Origin: Meiothermus sp.
GTDB taxonomy: Bacteria > Deinococcota > Deinococci > Deinococcales > Thermaceae
Reading direction: 5' to 3'
NCBI RefSeq assembly: GCF_026004075.1
Contig: NZ_BPIK01000002.1
Span: 310,001 to 374,000, forward strand
Length of the DNA: 64,000 nt
The first letter of the stretch is position 1, and each line of letters starts with the position of its first letter. Of this stretch, positions 27,722-35,959 are shown in pieces. The position numbers and the translations under genes are program-made. A model generated the notes under the pieces. That model did not search any database, was not told where the DNA came from, and was given only the letters and a program-made list of their open reading frames with translations.

Positions 27722-28888
27722 TCAGCCTGAGCCCTCCGAGCCGGGTCGGCCTTCGGCCCAGGCAATGGCAGGCCGCAGGAAAAGCGGGGCCAGCAGGGTG
27801 GTGCCCACCACCATAAAGAGCACCAGGGCGTACTCTTCCTCGTTCACTGCCCCTGCCGACAGGCCCAGCGCGGCTACAATCAGGCCCACCTCACCCCGGG
27901 GGGCCATGCCGATGCCCACCACCACCGCCCGGCGAAGGCCCTGGCTCAGGGCCCCCAGAAATCCGCCCAGGAGCTTGCCCAGCAAGGCAATGAGCAGCAC
28001 CCCGCTGCCCACCAGCAACACTTTGGCGCTCATCAGCGCGGCCAGCTCGAGCCTCACCCCCACCATGGCGAAGAAGATGGGGGTCAGAAACTGGCCCACA
28101 GATCGGGCGGGCTCCTCGATGGCCAGCTCCTCCCGCACCTCGGCCAGGAGCATCCCGGCCAGGAACGCCCCCACAATGGGGGCCAGTCCGATGGCCGCCG
28201 CCAGCGCCGCCAGGCCCACCCCCACCAAGAGGGCAAAGCCAAAGGGGTTACCCAGGGTAAAGTGCGGCAGCGAGACCCGCCGCAGCCAGGGCACCAGCAG
28301 CATGGCCCCGCCTACGAACAGGACCGAGAACAGGGTGATGCGCACCGCCACCGTCAGCTCGAAGGCGCCGTTTTGGGCCACCCCGTTCACTACCGCCAGC
28401 ACAATTAGGCCCAGCACGTCGTCAATGACCGCCGCGCCCAGGATGATGCGGCTGTAGTTGCGCGAGAGCACCCCCAGCTCCAGGAGCACCCGGGCGGTAA
28501 TGCCCACGCTCGTCGCCACCAGGGCCGTGCCCAAAAACAGCGCTGGAAGCTGCTCGAAGCCGATGCTGAGGCCAAAGAAATACCCCCCCACAAAGGGAAA
28601 CAGCACCCCCAGCACCGCCACCAAGAAGGCTTCCTTGCCCACCGCCAGAATATCGCGCAGGCGGGTCTCGAGGCCCACCATAAAGAGCAGGAAAATGGCC
28701 CCCAGTTCGGCCAAAAACTCCAGGACTTCGCCGTCGTGTACCAGGCCCAGCACCGCAGGCCCCACCAGCAAACCAGCCAGCACCTCACCGATCACCACCG
28801 GTTGCTTGAGGCGGGCAAACAGCCAGCCCACCACCTGCGCGGCCAGCAGCAGAAAAAACACCTCGAGCAAAGGACTTGAACCGTGCAT
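27722..28888 (-). CDS. napA: Na+/H+ antiporter of the NapA/CPA2 family
   Basis: 388 residues, about 12-13 membrane segments. The ion-binding aspartate pair appears in GAAVIDDVLGL, matching the essential DD of Thermus thermophilus NapA, and VVGIGMAPRGEVGL near the end is the conserved CPA2 Lys/Arg-region helix. Its ATG overlaps the stop codon of the upstream CBS gene (TGATG), so translation is likely coupled and CBS nucleotide sensing may control the antiporter. Confidence 0.9.
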   Translation of the reverse strand: MHGSSPLLEVFFLLLAAQVVGWLFARLKQPVVIGEVLAGLLVGPAVLGLVHDGEVLEFLAELGAIFLLFMVGLETRLRDILAVGKEAFLVAVLGVLFPFVGGYFFGLSIGFEQLPALFLGTALVATSVGITARVLLELGVLSRNYSRIILGAAVIDDVLGLIVLAVVNGVAQNGAFELTVAVRITLFSVLFVGGAMLLVPWLRRVSLPHFTLGNPFGFALLVGVGLAALAAAIGLAPIVGAFLAGMLLAEVREELAIEEPARSVGQFLTPIFFAMVGVRLELAALMSAKVLLVGSGVLLIALLGKLLGGFLGALSQGLRRAVVVGIGMAPRGEVGLIVAALGLSAGAVNEEEYALVLFMVVGTTLLAPLFLRPAIAWAEGRPGSEGSG

Positions 28889-29343
28889 CAGCGCCCCCGC
28901 ACAAACAAACGCAGGAAGTCGGAGCGGGTGAGGGTACCCAGCAGTTGCCGGCGTTCATCCACCACCAGCACCCGGCGGTACTGCCGATCCTGCAGCATCA
29001 GGCCCAGGGCTTTTTCGATGGGGTCGTCGGGCCCCACCATGGCTACGTCGGTACGCATCAAGCGGTGTACGGGGGTGTTTTTGTAGCGCTCGGCCAGCCG
29101 GTCGAAGGAGCCAGGATCTACCTACTCGTCCAGAAAGCGCAGGGCTTCCACGTCGGAAAACGGGACTTTCTGTGGCTCAGGCAGCATCTGGTCGATCTCG
29201 AGCAGCCCCACCACCACCCCCCCATCGTCCACCACCGGCAACCCCCCCAGGCGGTGCTCGAGCATGAGTTCAGCAGCCCTGTACAGGGTTTCGTCTTTGT
29301 GTACGGTGTAGGGACGCAATCCCATCAAATTTTTCACCTGCAT
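28888..29343 (-). pseudogene. Two-CBS-domain protein interrupted by an in-frame amber codon
   Basis: Frame from ATG 29343 (MQVKNLMGLRPYTVHKDETL) encodes a first CBS domain ending VEALRFLDE. TAG at 29124-29122 then stops it at codon 74. The same frame continues without any other lesion as VDPGSFDRLAERYKNTPVHR and a second CBS domain (VVDERRQLLGTLTRSDFLRLF) to a TGA at 28890. TACAAT lies 6 nt before the ATG. A single base change would restore a 151-residue protein. This may be a recent nonsense mutation, a sequencing error, or a functional split with internal initiation. Confidence 0.8.
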
Positions 29344-29427
29344 GCTGGGATTGTACCCAAAAACCCCCGACAAAAGCTCAAAACATGAAATGGGTGATAA
29401 GGTTCCCAATTTCACTTATAGTCCAGC

Positions 29428-29510
29428 TACAATAGCCCCTCACCCTGGCTGCGTAGCGTAGGAATCGAAGCCAAATCGTTCTGGCTTCAACAGCCAAAAA
29501 GGAGGTTTAT
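29428..29510 (+). promoter_or_regulatory. Promoter and structured leader of the SLH protein gene
   Basis: TACAAT (29428-29433) is a good -10 box with a weak -35 region. The ~70-nt leader holds a perfect 7-bp hairpin (GAAGCCA at 29467-29473 with TGGCTTC at 29482-29488) and an AAGGAGG ribosome site 5 nt before the ATG. A strong site and a 5' hairpin fit an abundant, stable mRNA. Confidence 0.5.
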
Positions 29511-30758
29511 ATGCGAAAAAGCCGTGTAACCTTATTAGGGTTGATACTGGCCGTATTTTTCGGTGCATTTGCCCACGCCCAGACCCAGTTCCGGGATGTT
29601 CCGGCCGGGCACTGGGCCCGCCAGGCCGTGGAGTTTGCCGTGCAGTGTGGCCTCATCGAAGGTTTCCCCGACGGCACCTTCCGTGGCAACCAGAACCTGA
29701 CCCGCTACCAGGCCGCCCTGATTTTCTTCCGCCTGTACCAGACCAACCGCCTCGAGAACACCCGTCCCGAGTGCCGCTTGGCGGTTGAGCGGGGTGCACA
29801 GGAGGTAGCGCCCGAACTGCAGCAATTGCAGCAGCGTTTTGCAGCCCTCGAGCGCACCACCCAGGATCAGGCCGCCCGGCTGGCCGCGCTCGAGGCCGAG
29901 GTCAAGCGAGCCATCGAGACCAGCGAAAAGGCGGCGGCCCTCGAACAACGCCTGGCCGCCCTGGAGCAGCAAGTCCAGCGGCTGGCCCAGGCCCCGGCCC
30001 AACCTGCCCCCGCCCAGCCGGAAGGCCCCACCCCGGCCGAACTCCAGGCCCGCATCGCCGCCTTAGAGCAGCAGGTTCAGCGGCTGGCCCAGGCCCCCGC
30101 CACCCCCACCGCCACGCAGGATGCGGTAGCCCTCGAGCGCCGTATCGCCACGCTGGAAGAGCAGATTCGCAACCGTCCCGATGCCGCCCGCGTGGCTGCC
30201 CTGGAAGAGCAGGTGCGCGGCCTGAGCAACCAGGTCACCACCCTGCAAAACCAGGTGAACGAGCTGCGCCAGCAAGCCCAGCAACCCGCACCCCAGCCGC
30301 AACCCCAACCCCAGCCTGAAGTACGGCCAGTGGCCCCCGTCACGCCCCCGGCCCGCAACCTTTACTTTGGTGCAGGCGCCGCGCTTGGCATCATCCCGCA
30401 GCCAGCCGGTGGCATCTTCGATAGCAGCAACCTCAACCTTACCGGTATGGTAGGGGTGAAGAATGTGTTCCTGGGCTTCGGCCTGCGGGCCGGCCTGGAT
30501 TACAACCTCAGCACCCAGGCCCTGGGGGTCGAAGGCTACCTGATGCGCCACTTTGGCAGTGGGCTTGTTAGCCCCTACCTGGGGGTGGGCGCCCGCTTCC
30601 TGCCCGCCCAGGCCAACCCCATCTACGGCTCCGCCGCCGTGGGGCTCGACCTCAACCTGTTTGGCCCCCTCGGTCTCTTCGTGGAGGGCAACCCCCGCTT
30701 CGAGAGCGGCGGCAACTTTGGCCTGGGGGCGCGGGCTGGCCTCAAGCTGAACTTCTAA
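29511..30758 (+). CDS. SLH-domain outer-envelope protein with coiled coil and C-terminal barrel
   Basis: A signal peptide (MRKSRVTLLGLILAVFFGAF to AHAQ) is followed by one SLH domain (QFRDVPAGHWARQAVEFAV to NLTRYQAALIFFRLYQ). Residues ~95-265 are a heptad coiled coil with two Ala/Pro/Gln breaks, then a PQPQPQ linker. The last ~125 residues alternate hydrophobic and glycine-rich strands ending in aromatic Phe (RAGLKLNF), like an outer-membrane beta-barrel. The layout matches Thermus/Deinococcus SlpA-type proteins that tether the outer membrane to cell wall polymer. 415 residues is short for SlpA. Confidence 0.85.
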   Translation: MRKSRVTLLGLILAVFFGAFAHAQTQFRDVPAGHWARQAVEFAVQCGLIEGFPDGTFRGNQNLTRYQAALIFFRLYQTNRLENTRPECRLAVERGAQEVAPELQQLQQRFAALERTTQDQAARLAALEAEVKRAIETSEKAAALEQRLAALEQQVQRLAQAPAQPAPAQPEGPTPAELQARIAALEQQVQRLAQAPATPTATQDAVALERRIATLEEQIRNRPDAARVAALEEQVRGLSNQVTTLQNQVNELRQQAQQPAPQPQPQPQPEVRPVAPVTPPARNLYFGAGAALGIIPQPAGGIFDSSNLNLTGMVGVKNVFLGFGLRAGLDYNLSTQALGVEGYLMRHFGSGLVSPYLGVGARFLPAQANPIYGSAAVGLDLNLFGPLGLFVEGNPRFESGGNFGLGARAGLKLNF

Positions 30759-30776
30759 CGCGCACCCTTGAATAAT

Positions 30777-30810
30777 AAGAGCCCTCGCCTCGGGGGCTCT
30801 TTGTTTTTTT
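30777..30810 (+). terminator. Rho-independent terminator after the SLH gene
   Basis: AAGAGCCC (30777-30784) pairs with GGGCTCTT (30794-30801) across a 9-nt loop and is followed by a T-rich run to 30810. It closes the SLH gene before the next promoter. Confidence 0.85.
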
Positions 30811-30850
30811 GAACCACCAAGGACGCCGCCGGTGCCTATAATTCCCTAGG

Positions 30851-31276
30851 ATGCGTGCTTTTTTGGGATGGTTCATCGTCGCACTGAGCGGGTTTTTTGT
30901 GGTGGCCGCCATCAGCGACCTGGTGTCGGGCAACTCGGGAGAAGAGGGGCCTGGGGTTCTGGCCGGCATGGCGGTGTTTTTCACCATTGTGGGGGTGCTG
31001 GGCTACCGGCTGGCAACCGCCAAAACCCCCCAAAGCGTCGCGCAATCGCCCGAGCAGCGCATTCTGGCCGTAGCCAAGCAGATGCAGGGCCGGGTCACCC
31101 TGGCCGAGGTGGTGCTGCACTGTCAGCTAGAAACCGAGCAGGCCCGCGCCCACCTGCGCGAGATGATACGTAAGGGGCTGGCCGAACTCCACCTCAGCGA
31201 CCAGGGGGACGAGGTCTATATGTTCGCCGGGTTTGCGCCCGAGACCAAGGAAACCGCCAAAGACCCCTTAGACTGA
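30851..31276 (+). CDS. Small membrane protein with winged-helix-like cytoplasmic domain
   Basis: 141 residues. Two membrane helices (MRAFLGWFIVALSGFFVVAA and VLAGMAVFFTIVGVLGYRLA) precede a soluble part, EQRILAVAKQMQGRVTLAEV then QARAHLREMIRKGLAELHLS, that reads like a winged helix. TATAAT (30837-30842) lies 8 nt before the ATG, a leaderless start. I do not recognise a named family. Confidence 0.65.
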   Translation: MRAFLGWFIVALSGFFVVAAISDLVSGNSGEEGPGVLAGMAVFFTIVGVLGYRLATAKTPQSVAQSPEQRILAVAKQMQGRVTLAEVVLHCQLETEQARAHLREMIRKGLAELHLSDQGDEVYMFAGFAPETKETAKDPLD

Positions 31277-31337
31277 GCGCCCAGTACGGCCCAAGCCGCC
31301 CCCAGCAAAGGAGGCCCACCCCAGATACCGAGGCTAT

Positions 31338-31402
31338 TTGCCCTTGCAAAAACATGACGCTTGTATTATGTAATATACATAATCACCGAAATCCATTCGG
31401 TG
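31338..31402 (+). promoter_or_regulatory. Twin palindromes upstream of the Y-family polymerase
   Basis: ATTATGTA-ATA-TACATAAT (31365-31383) is a perfect 19-bp dyad in an AT-rich spot overlapping the expected promoter; TTGCAA at 31344 could serve as -35. It is followed at once by CACCGAA-ATCCA-TTCGGTG (31384-31402), a second perfect dyad. The first looks like an operator and the second could be an operator or a leader hairpin. Neither resembles a known LexA box that I can name. Confidence 0.5.
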
Positions 31403-31432
31403 TGTACCATCCCCCACATCCTGGAGGTTCGC

Positions 31433-32659
31433 ATGGGCATCCACTACCTGTTTCTGGACATGAACGCTTTCTTTGCCTCGGTGGAGCAACAACTCCGGCC
31501 CGAGCTGCGCGGCAAGCCCGTGGCGGTGGTGCCCATGCTGGCCGAGACCACCTGCTGCATTGCTGCCAGCTACGAGGCCAAGCGCTACGGCATCAAGACC
31601 GGGACGCTGGTACAGGATGCCCGGCTGTTGTGCCCCAGGCTCGAGCTGGTCGAAGCCCGCCCCAGGGAGTACATTCGCGTGCACCATCAAATCCTGCAGG
31701 CGGTAGACAGCGTGCTGCCCGTCGAGGCGGTGCTCTCGATTGACGAGATGGTCTGCAAGCTAATGGGGCGGGAAAAGGAGCCCGAAAACGCCCTGCAACT
31801 GGGTAGGCAGGTCAAAGAGGCCATCTACCGGCGCGTGGGGGGCCAGCTTCGCTGCTCGGTGGGGCTGGGGCCCAACCGGTTTCTGGCCAAGGTGGCCGCC
31901 GAGATGCACAAACCCGACGGCCTGACCCTGTTGCAGCCCTCCGACCTGCCCCACCGGCTCTACTCGTTGCAGCTGCGCGATCTGCCGGGCATCGGCCCCG
32001 GTATGGAGCAGCGCCTGTTCAAGCACGGGGTGACCACGGTGGAGGGGCTCTACCGGCTTTCTGCGCTCCAGCTCGCCCAGGTCTGGGGCAGCCGGGTGCA
32101 CGGCTTGGCCTGGTGGCACCGCCTGCGGGGCGCCGACCTGCCCGAGACACCCACAAGGCGGCGCAGCCTGAGCCACTCACACGTGCTGCCCCCGGCGCTG
32201 CGTAGCGAGGCCGGGGCCCGCGCGGTGCTCACCCGGCTGGTGCACCGGGCCGCCGCCCGGCTGCGCCACGAGGGCTACTGGGCGGGTTCGCTGGCCCTGT
32301 TTTTGCGCTTTCTAGACGGTGGCGAGAGTCGCAAATGGGAGGCCTGTATCCGCATCCAGCCCAGCCAGGACACCCTGACCCTGTTGCGGGTGGCCCTTGG
32401 GCTCTGGCAGCAGAAGCCCGAGGGCACCCCCTTCAAGGTGGGGGTCGCCCTGGGCCACCTGACGCCGGCGCTCGAGCTGAGTGAGCCGCTGTTTGAGTCC
32501 GAGCAAAAACTGGTGCGGCTGGCCCAGGCCATGGACAAAGCCAACAGCAAGTACGGCCCCCAGGCCCTCTACTTTGCCGGTATGCACCGCACCGAGCAGA
32601 GCGCCGTGACCCGCATCGCCTTTAATCGCATCCCCGACCTGGATTTGCCGGAGATATAG
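31433..32659 (+). CDS. Y-family DNA polymerase (DinB/Pol IV-like)
   Basis: A translesion polymerase of 408 residues. The palm carries FLDMNAFFASVEQ with the first catalytic Asp and LSIDEMVCKL with the acidic pair. RCSVGLGPNRFLAKVAAEM is the conserved palm segment and LRDLPGIGPGMEQRL the helix-hairpin-helix. The little-finger part is present (residues ~240-360). No clear beta-clamp motif was seen at the C-terminus. The ATG at 31433 has a CTGGAGG ribosome site; the longer frame from 31361 would run through the palindromes. Confidence 0.9.
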   Translation: MGIHYLFLDMNAFFASVEQQLRPELRGKPVAVVPMLAETTCCIAASYEAKRYGIKTGTLVQDARLLCPRLELVEARPREYIRVHHQILQAVDSVLPVEAVLSIDEMVCKLMGREKEPENALQLGRQVKEAIYRRVGGQLRCSVGLGPNRFLAKVAAEMHKPDGLTLLQPSDLPHRLYSLQLRDLPGIGPGMEQRLFKHGVTTVEGLYRLSALQLAQVWGSRVHGLAWWHRLRGADLPETPTRRRSLSHSHVLPPALRSEAGARAVLTRLVHRAAARLRHEGYWAGSLALFLRFLDGGESRKWEACIRIQPSQDTLTLLRVALGLWQQKPEGTPFKVGVALGHLTPALELSEPLFESEQKLVRLAQAMDKANSKYGPQALYFAGMHRTEQSAVTRIAFNRIPDLDLPEI

Positions 32660-32741
32660 GACTTACTCGCAAGACTGTGTTTTCGGAGGGCTGGCGGCCC
32701 CGACGGGTCTCGCAATCAGGCGCATAATCGACACCCTGGCT

Positions 32742-32769
32742 TTGCGCTTTTGGCTCCGGGCCTTAAGCT
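32742..32769 (+). promoter_or_regulatory. dnaX promoter, leaderless
   Basis: TTGCGC (32742-32747), a 16-nt spacer and TAAGCT (32764-32769) precede the GTG start by 7 nt. This fixes the start at 32777 rather than at the in-frame TTG at 32750. Confidence 0.55.
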
Positions 32770-32776
32770 AGAACCC

Positions 32777-34624
32777 GTGAGCGCTCTCTACCGCCAGGCC
32801 CGCCCCTCCACCTTCGACGAGATGGTGGGGCAGGAGCATGTCAAGGAAGTGCTGCTCAACGCCCTGCGTTCGGGGCGGCTGGCCCAGGCCTACCTGTTTT
32901 CGGGGCCCCGGGGGGTGGGCAAGACCAGCAGCGCCCGGCTGATTGCCCAGGCGGTCAACTGCTCAAGCGATCCCAGGCCCTGCGGCACCTGTGAGGGCTG
33001 TCGGCTGGTGCGGGAGGGGCGGCACCCCGACGTGCTGGAAATTGACGCCGCCTCCAACAACTCGGTGGAGGACGTGCGCGAGCTGCGCGAGCGCATCCTG
33101 CTAAGCCCCATCCTGGGCCAGCACAAGGTGGTGATCCTGGATGAGGCCCACATGATGTCCAAGAGCGCCTTCAACGCCCTGTTGAAGACGCTGGAGGAAC
33201 CCCCGCCCCACGTGATTTTCATCTTTGCCACCACCGAGCCCGAGCGCATGCCCCCCACCATCCTCTCGCGCACCCAGCACTTCCGCTTCCGGCGGCTTTC
33301 CGAGGCCGAGATTGTGGAGAAGCTCGAGCGCATCCTGGCCGGGCTGGGCCGCGAGGCCGAGCCCCCGGCCCTGCAACTCGTGGCCCGGCTGGCCGACGGG
33401 GCCATGCGTGATGCGGAGAGCCTTTTGGACAGGCTGCTCACCCTCGAGGGCCCCCTCACCCTCAAGCAAACCGAGGACGCCCTGGGGCTGCCCCCCCAGG
33501 AGGCGCTGTTTGCGGTGGCTGAGGCCCTGGACAAAGGGCAGCTTCGCCCGGCTTTGGAGCAGGCCCACCACCTGTACACCCAGGGCTTCGCCGCCCGCAC
33601 CCTGGCCCAGGGGCTCCTGGAAGCCCTGCGGGCCGGGCTGTATGGGCGCATGGGGCTGGGCACGGGCCCCCACCTGAACCAGCCCGACGAACGCCTGGTG
33701 GCCGCCATGACCGCGCTGGACGAGGCCCAGGAGCGTCTCCTCAAGCGCTCCGACGCCCTCTCGCTGGAGCTGGCCCTCCTCGGCGCTTACCAGGCCCTCC
33801 ACCAGGCCCCTACCGCCTCGAGCGCAACAACAGCAGTTGCACCGCCCAGCATCCCCGATTTCGACCCCAGGCCCAAAAAGCTCGAGGCCCGCAAGGAGGC
33901 CCCCGCTGCCCCGGCCAGCACCCCATCCCCTTCTCCAGGTGTGGCCGACCTTGCTTCGGAGTGGCGGCGGGTCATGGGCGCGCTCAAGATGACCATCCGC
34001 GGCTTCGTGCGCGAGGCCGAGCCGCGCTTTGAAGAGGACAGACTGGTGCTTCTGTTCCCCGAGCGGGCCAGCTTCCACTTCCAGGGGGCACAGAAGAACC
34101 TCGAGGACATCCAGAAGGCAGTTCGGGAGGTGCTGGGTCTCGAGCAGGTCGAACTGCGCCTGGGTGGGAAAAAAAAACTAGCGGATGAGCCTGCGGGGTT
34201 TAGTCCCAACGGCGCACGGAGTGCGCTCCGTCCCGAAGGGGATCGTCCACATGGTGTACGGTCGCCAGACCGTCCAGAAGGGGATCGTCCACCAACCCCA
34301 CCCCCAACGGAACCCCCCAGCACCCCAGATATAGCCGCTCCAGCTTCCCCCCCCACCGATGCGCCCTGGGAGGAACCCGGTCTCTCCCTGGAGGGAGGCC
34401 CGCCCGAACCGGAACCCTGGCCCCCCGAAGCGGCCCTCTTTGACTCCAACCCGCCCGACGAAGCCCTCGAGGAGACCGAAGGCCAGCCCGGCCTGCTCGA
34501 AGACCCGCGTTTTCAGAAGCTCATCCAGCTATTCGGCGGAAGGCTGCGCAAGTTTTACCCCGAGGCTCCGCGCGAGGGGGCGCTCGAGGCTCCCGCCCTC
34601 GAGAGCGAAGGGGAGCCAGACTGA
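32777..34624 (+). CDS. dnaX: DNA polymerase III gamma/tau subunit
   Basis: The clamp-loader ATPase. The GTG start gives (M)SALYRQARPSTFDEMVGQEH, aligning with Thermus DnaX MSALYRRFRP. Walker A GPRGVGKTSSAR, a four-Cys zinc module (CSSDPRPCGTCEGC), DEAH (VVILDEAHMMSK) and sensor 1 FATTEPERMPPTILSRT are all present. An A9 run at codons 465-467 should give a shortened gamma form by slippage; full-length tau is 615 residues. The tau-specific tail is Pro/Glu-rich, holds a duplicated 11-codon insert (RPEGDRP), and ends in a short domain LFGGRLRKFYPEAP. Confidence 0.95.
   Translation: MSALYRQARPSTFDEMVGQEHVKEVLLNALRSGRLAQAYLFSGPRGVGKTSSARLIAQAVNCSSDPRPCGTCEGCRLVREGRHPDVLEIDAASNNSVEDVRELRERILLSPILGQHKVVILDEAHMMSKSAFNALLKTLEEPPPHVIFIFATTEPERMPPTILSRTQHFRFRRLSEAEIVEKLERILAGLGREAEPPALQLVARLADGAMRDAESLLDRLLTLEGPLTLKQTEDALGLPPQEALFAVAEALDKGQLRPALEQAHHLYTQGFAARTLAQGLLEALRAGLYGRMGLGTGPHLNQPDERLVAAMTALDEAQERLLKRSDALSLELALLGAYQALHQAPTASSATTAVAPPSIPDFDPRPKKLEARKEAPAAPASTPSPSPGVADLASEWRRVMGALKMTIRGFVREAEPRFEEDRLVLLFPERASFHFQGAQKNLEDIQKAVREVLGLEQVELRLGGKKKLADEPAGFSPNGARSALRPEGDRPHGVRSPDRPEGDRPPTPPPTEPPSTPDIAAPASPPTDAPWEEPGLSLEGGPPEPEPWPPEAALFDSNPPDEALEETEGQPGLLEDPRFQKLIQLFGGRLRKFYPEAPREGALEAPALESEGEPD
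34169..34177 (+). other. A9 slippery run in dnaX (gamma/tau switch)
   Basis: Nine A residues occupy three in-frame AAA codons after GGTGGG. Gaining one A puts TGA four codons on (ACT AGC GGA TGA); losing one puts TAG immediately after AAC. Either slip yields a ~468-471-residue gamma protein. Thermus thermophilus dnaX is the classic case of transcriptional slippage on A9. Confidence 0.85.
34216..34290 (+). repeat. Duplicated 33-bp hairpin unit inside the dnaX tail
   Basis: Two 33-bp units (34216-34248 and 34258-34290) each begin with a 6-4-6 hairpin (ACGGAG-TGCG-CTCCGT and ACGGTC-GCCA-GACCGT) and end with GAAGGGGATCGTCC. Each is exactly 11 codons, so the reading frame survives, adding RPEGDRP twice. 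The units sit 39-120 bp after the A9 run. Confidence 0.75.
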
Positions 34625-34645
34625 GGGCAGGGAAATGCTCAATGG

Positions 34646-34678
34646 ATTGCGCTCATCGCAATGTGTGGGGTGTAGACT
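34646..34678 (+). promoter_or_regulatory. Promoter and dyad upstream of the CsoR-family gene
   Basis: ATTGCG-CTCAT-CGCAAT (34646-34662) is a perfect inverted repeat. TAGACT (34673-34678) is the likely -10 box, 9 nt before the ATG, so the dyad covers the -35 region, suiting autorepression. Confidence 0.5.
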
Positions 34679-34687
34679 AACATTGCC

Positions 34688-34963
34688 ATGAATACCACCG
34701 ACCTCAACGGGGAGACCCTGGACGGCATTCTCAAGCGCTTGCGTCGCATAGAAGGACAGGTGCGGGGCTTACAAAAAATGGTCGAGGAAGGGCGCCCCTG
34801 CGAGGAAGTACTCACCCAGATGACCGCCACCAAAAAAGCCATGGAGTCGGCTTCTACCCTCATCCTACAGGAGTTCCTGACCCTCTGCGCCCTTGACATC
34901 GCCAGGGGCGACAACCAAAAACCCGCACAAATTGCCGCGATGCTGCGTAAGTTTGCAGGATAA
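34688..34963 (+). CDS. CsoR/RcnR-family repressor, CstR-like cysteine pattern
   Basis: 91 residues, DUF156 fold (LKRLRRIEGQVRGLQKMVEE). Two cysteines stand at the family metal or thiol positions (RPCEEVLTQM and FLTLCALDIA). The His that copper-sensing CsoR uses is Phe here (ILQEFLTLC). The Cys-Cys-only pattern is that of CstR-type persulfide sensors. That would suit the rhodanese and metallo-hydrolase genes 30 kb away, but no sulfur gene lies beside it. It ends 3 bp from the convergent lipoprotein gene. Confidence 0.85.
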   Translation: MNTTDLNGETLDGILKRLRRIEGQVRGLQKMVEEGRPCEEVLTQMTATKKAMESASTLILQEFLTLCALDIARGDNQKPAQIAAMLRKFAG

Positions 34964-34966
34964 GGC

Positions 34967-35863
34967 TCAATCTCGAGCCCGAATCTGGGCCACCACCCAC
35001 CGCATGGCGTCGCTGCCCTGGGCGGTAACGCTGCTGTGATCCTCGCGGGACTGGAAGCGGAATAGGCGGGTTTTGGAGCCGTCGAGCCGGTAGTCGGGGT
35101 CGTCGTCGTGGATGAAGTTGACCGGGGCCAGGTTGAGCGGGCTGCGGCTCACCACCTCGAGGCCCACTCCCACGTTGGGCGGCACCACATCGTTGAGATC
35201 CTGTTTGGCCGGCAGACCCGGCACCGCCACCACCTTGCAGGGGCCGCCGCCTTCATCTTCGTTGAGCGGGAAGGGGCGGCGCAACCCGCGGGCATCGTAG
35301 TAATCCTGAATGATGCGGTTGTTGCGCATATTATCGGTGTCCCAGAAGCTACAGATGGCGTCCAGGTAAATGAAATAATCGAAGCGCACCTCGGGGTGGT
35401 TCCAGGCCAGCAGGCTGGCCCAGACCGTGCCGTGGGAGTGGGCCAGCAGCACCACCCGCGTAGGGTTCTCGAAGCCCCGGATCCAGTACTCGTAGACCCG
35501 CTTTAGGTACCCCTCGGCCTCGAGGTAGCCCGGCTCCTGCTGCCTGGAGATGCCGCTGGTGTGGGCGTACAGGAAGGCCGAAACGTCGAAGTACTCCACG
35601 CTATAGCCCAGTTCACGAAAAACCCCGACCACCGTCTGGGCGGTCTGGCGGGGGGTGGTGCTACGGGGAAAGACTTCGTCGTCGAGGTAGCCATAGTTGT
35701 CGAAGGGCGGGTTGCAGCCATCCCCCACCACCGGCAGCGAAGCGCAACGCCCCGAAAAACCCATCACCACTACATCGGGGCTGCCTGCCGGTCGCAGGTT
35801 GCGCTGCGACGGGGCGGGCAGGCAGGCGGCCAGCAGCACTACCAGCCAGAGCAGGCGCCTCAT
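34967..35863 (-). CDS. Secreted lipoprotein with alpha/beta-hydrolase (lipase-like) features
   Basis: The 298-residue precursor has a lipoprotein signal (MRRLLWLVVLLAACLPAP, lipobox LAAC). The mature part has a nucleophile elbow LLAHSHGTVWASL (G/A-H-S-x-G) and a candidate late His in SREDHSSVTAQ. ATG 35863 follows TAACCT by 7 nt. It is divergent from the GH13_18 gene. Substrate unknown. Confidence 0.75.
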   Translation of the reverse strand: MRRLLWLVVLLAACLPAPSQRNLRPAGSPDVVVMGFSGRCASLPVVGDGCNPPFDNYGYLDDEVFPRSTTPRQTAQTVVGVFRELGYSVEYFDVSAFLYAHTSGISRQQEPGYLEAEGYLKRVYEYWIRGFENPTRVVLLAHSHGTVWASLLAWNHPEVRFDYFIYLDAICSFWDTDNMRNNRIIQDYYDARGLRRPFPLNEDEGGGPCKVVAVPGLPAKQDLNDVVPPNVGVGLEVVSRSPLNLAPVNFIHDDDPDYRLDGSKTRLFRFQSREDHSSVTAQGSDAMRWVVAQIRARD

Positions 35864-35886
35864 GGGTTTTAGGTTACAATTTTGGC

Positions 35887-35899
35887 GTTCTTGAAGAAC
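35887..35899. promoter_or_regulatory. GTTCTT-G-AAGAAC dyad between divergent genes
   Basis: This 13-bp near-perfect palindrome lies between the lipoprotein gene (start 35863) and the glycoside phosphorylase gene (start 35960). It covers the -35 side of the former and could be an operator for either or both. No regulator gene is adjacent except the CsoR-like one. Confidence 0.35.
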
Positions 35900-35959
35900 A
35901 TAGCGAGGGGTCGTTCTGCCATAATCGAGCCAACCCCTGAGGAGCGACCGCATCCCACC

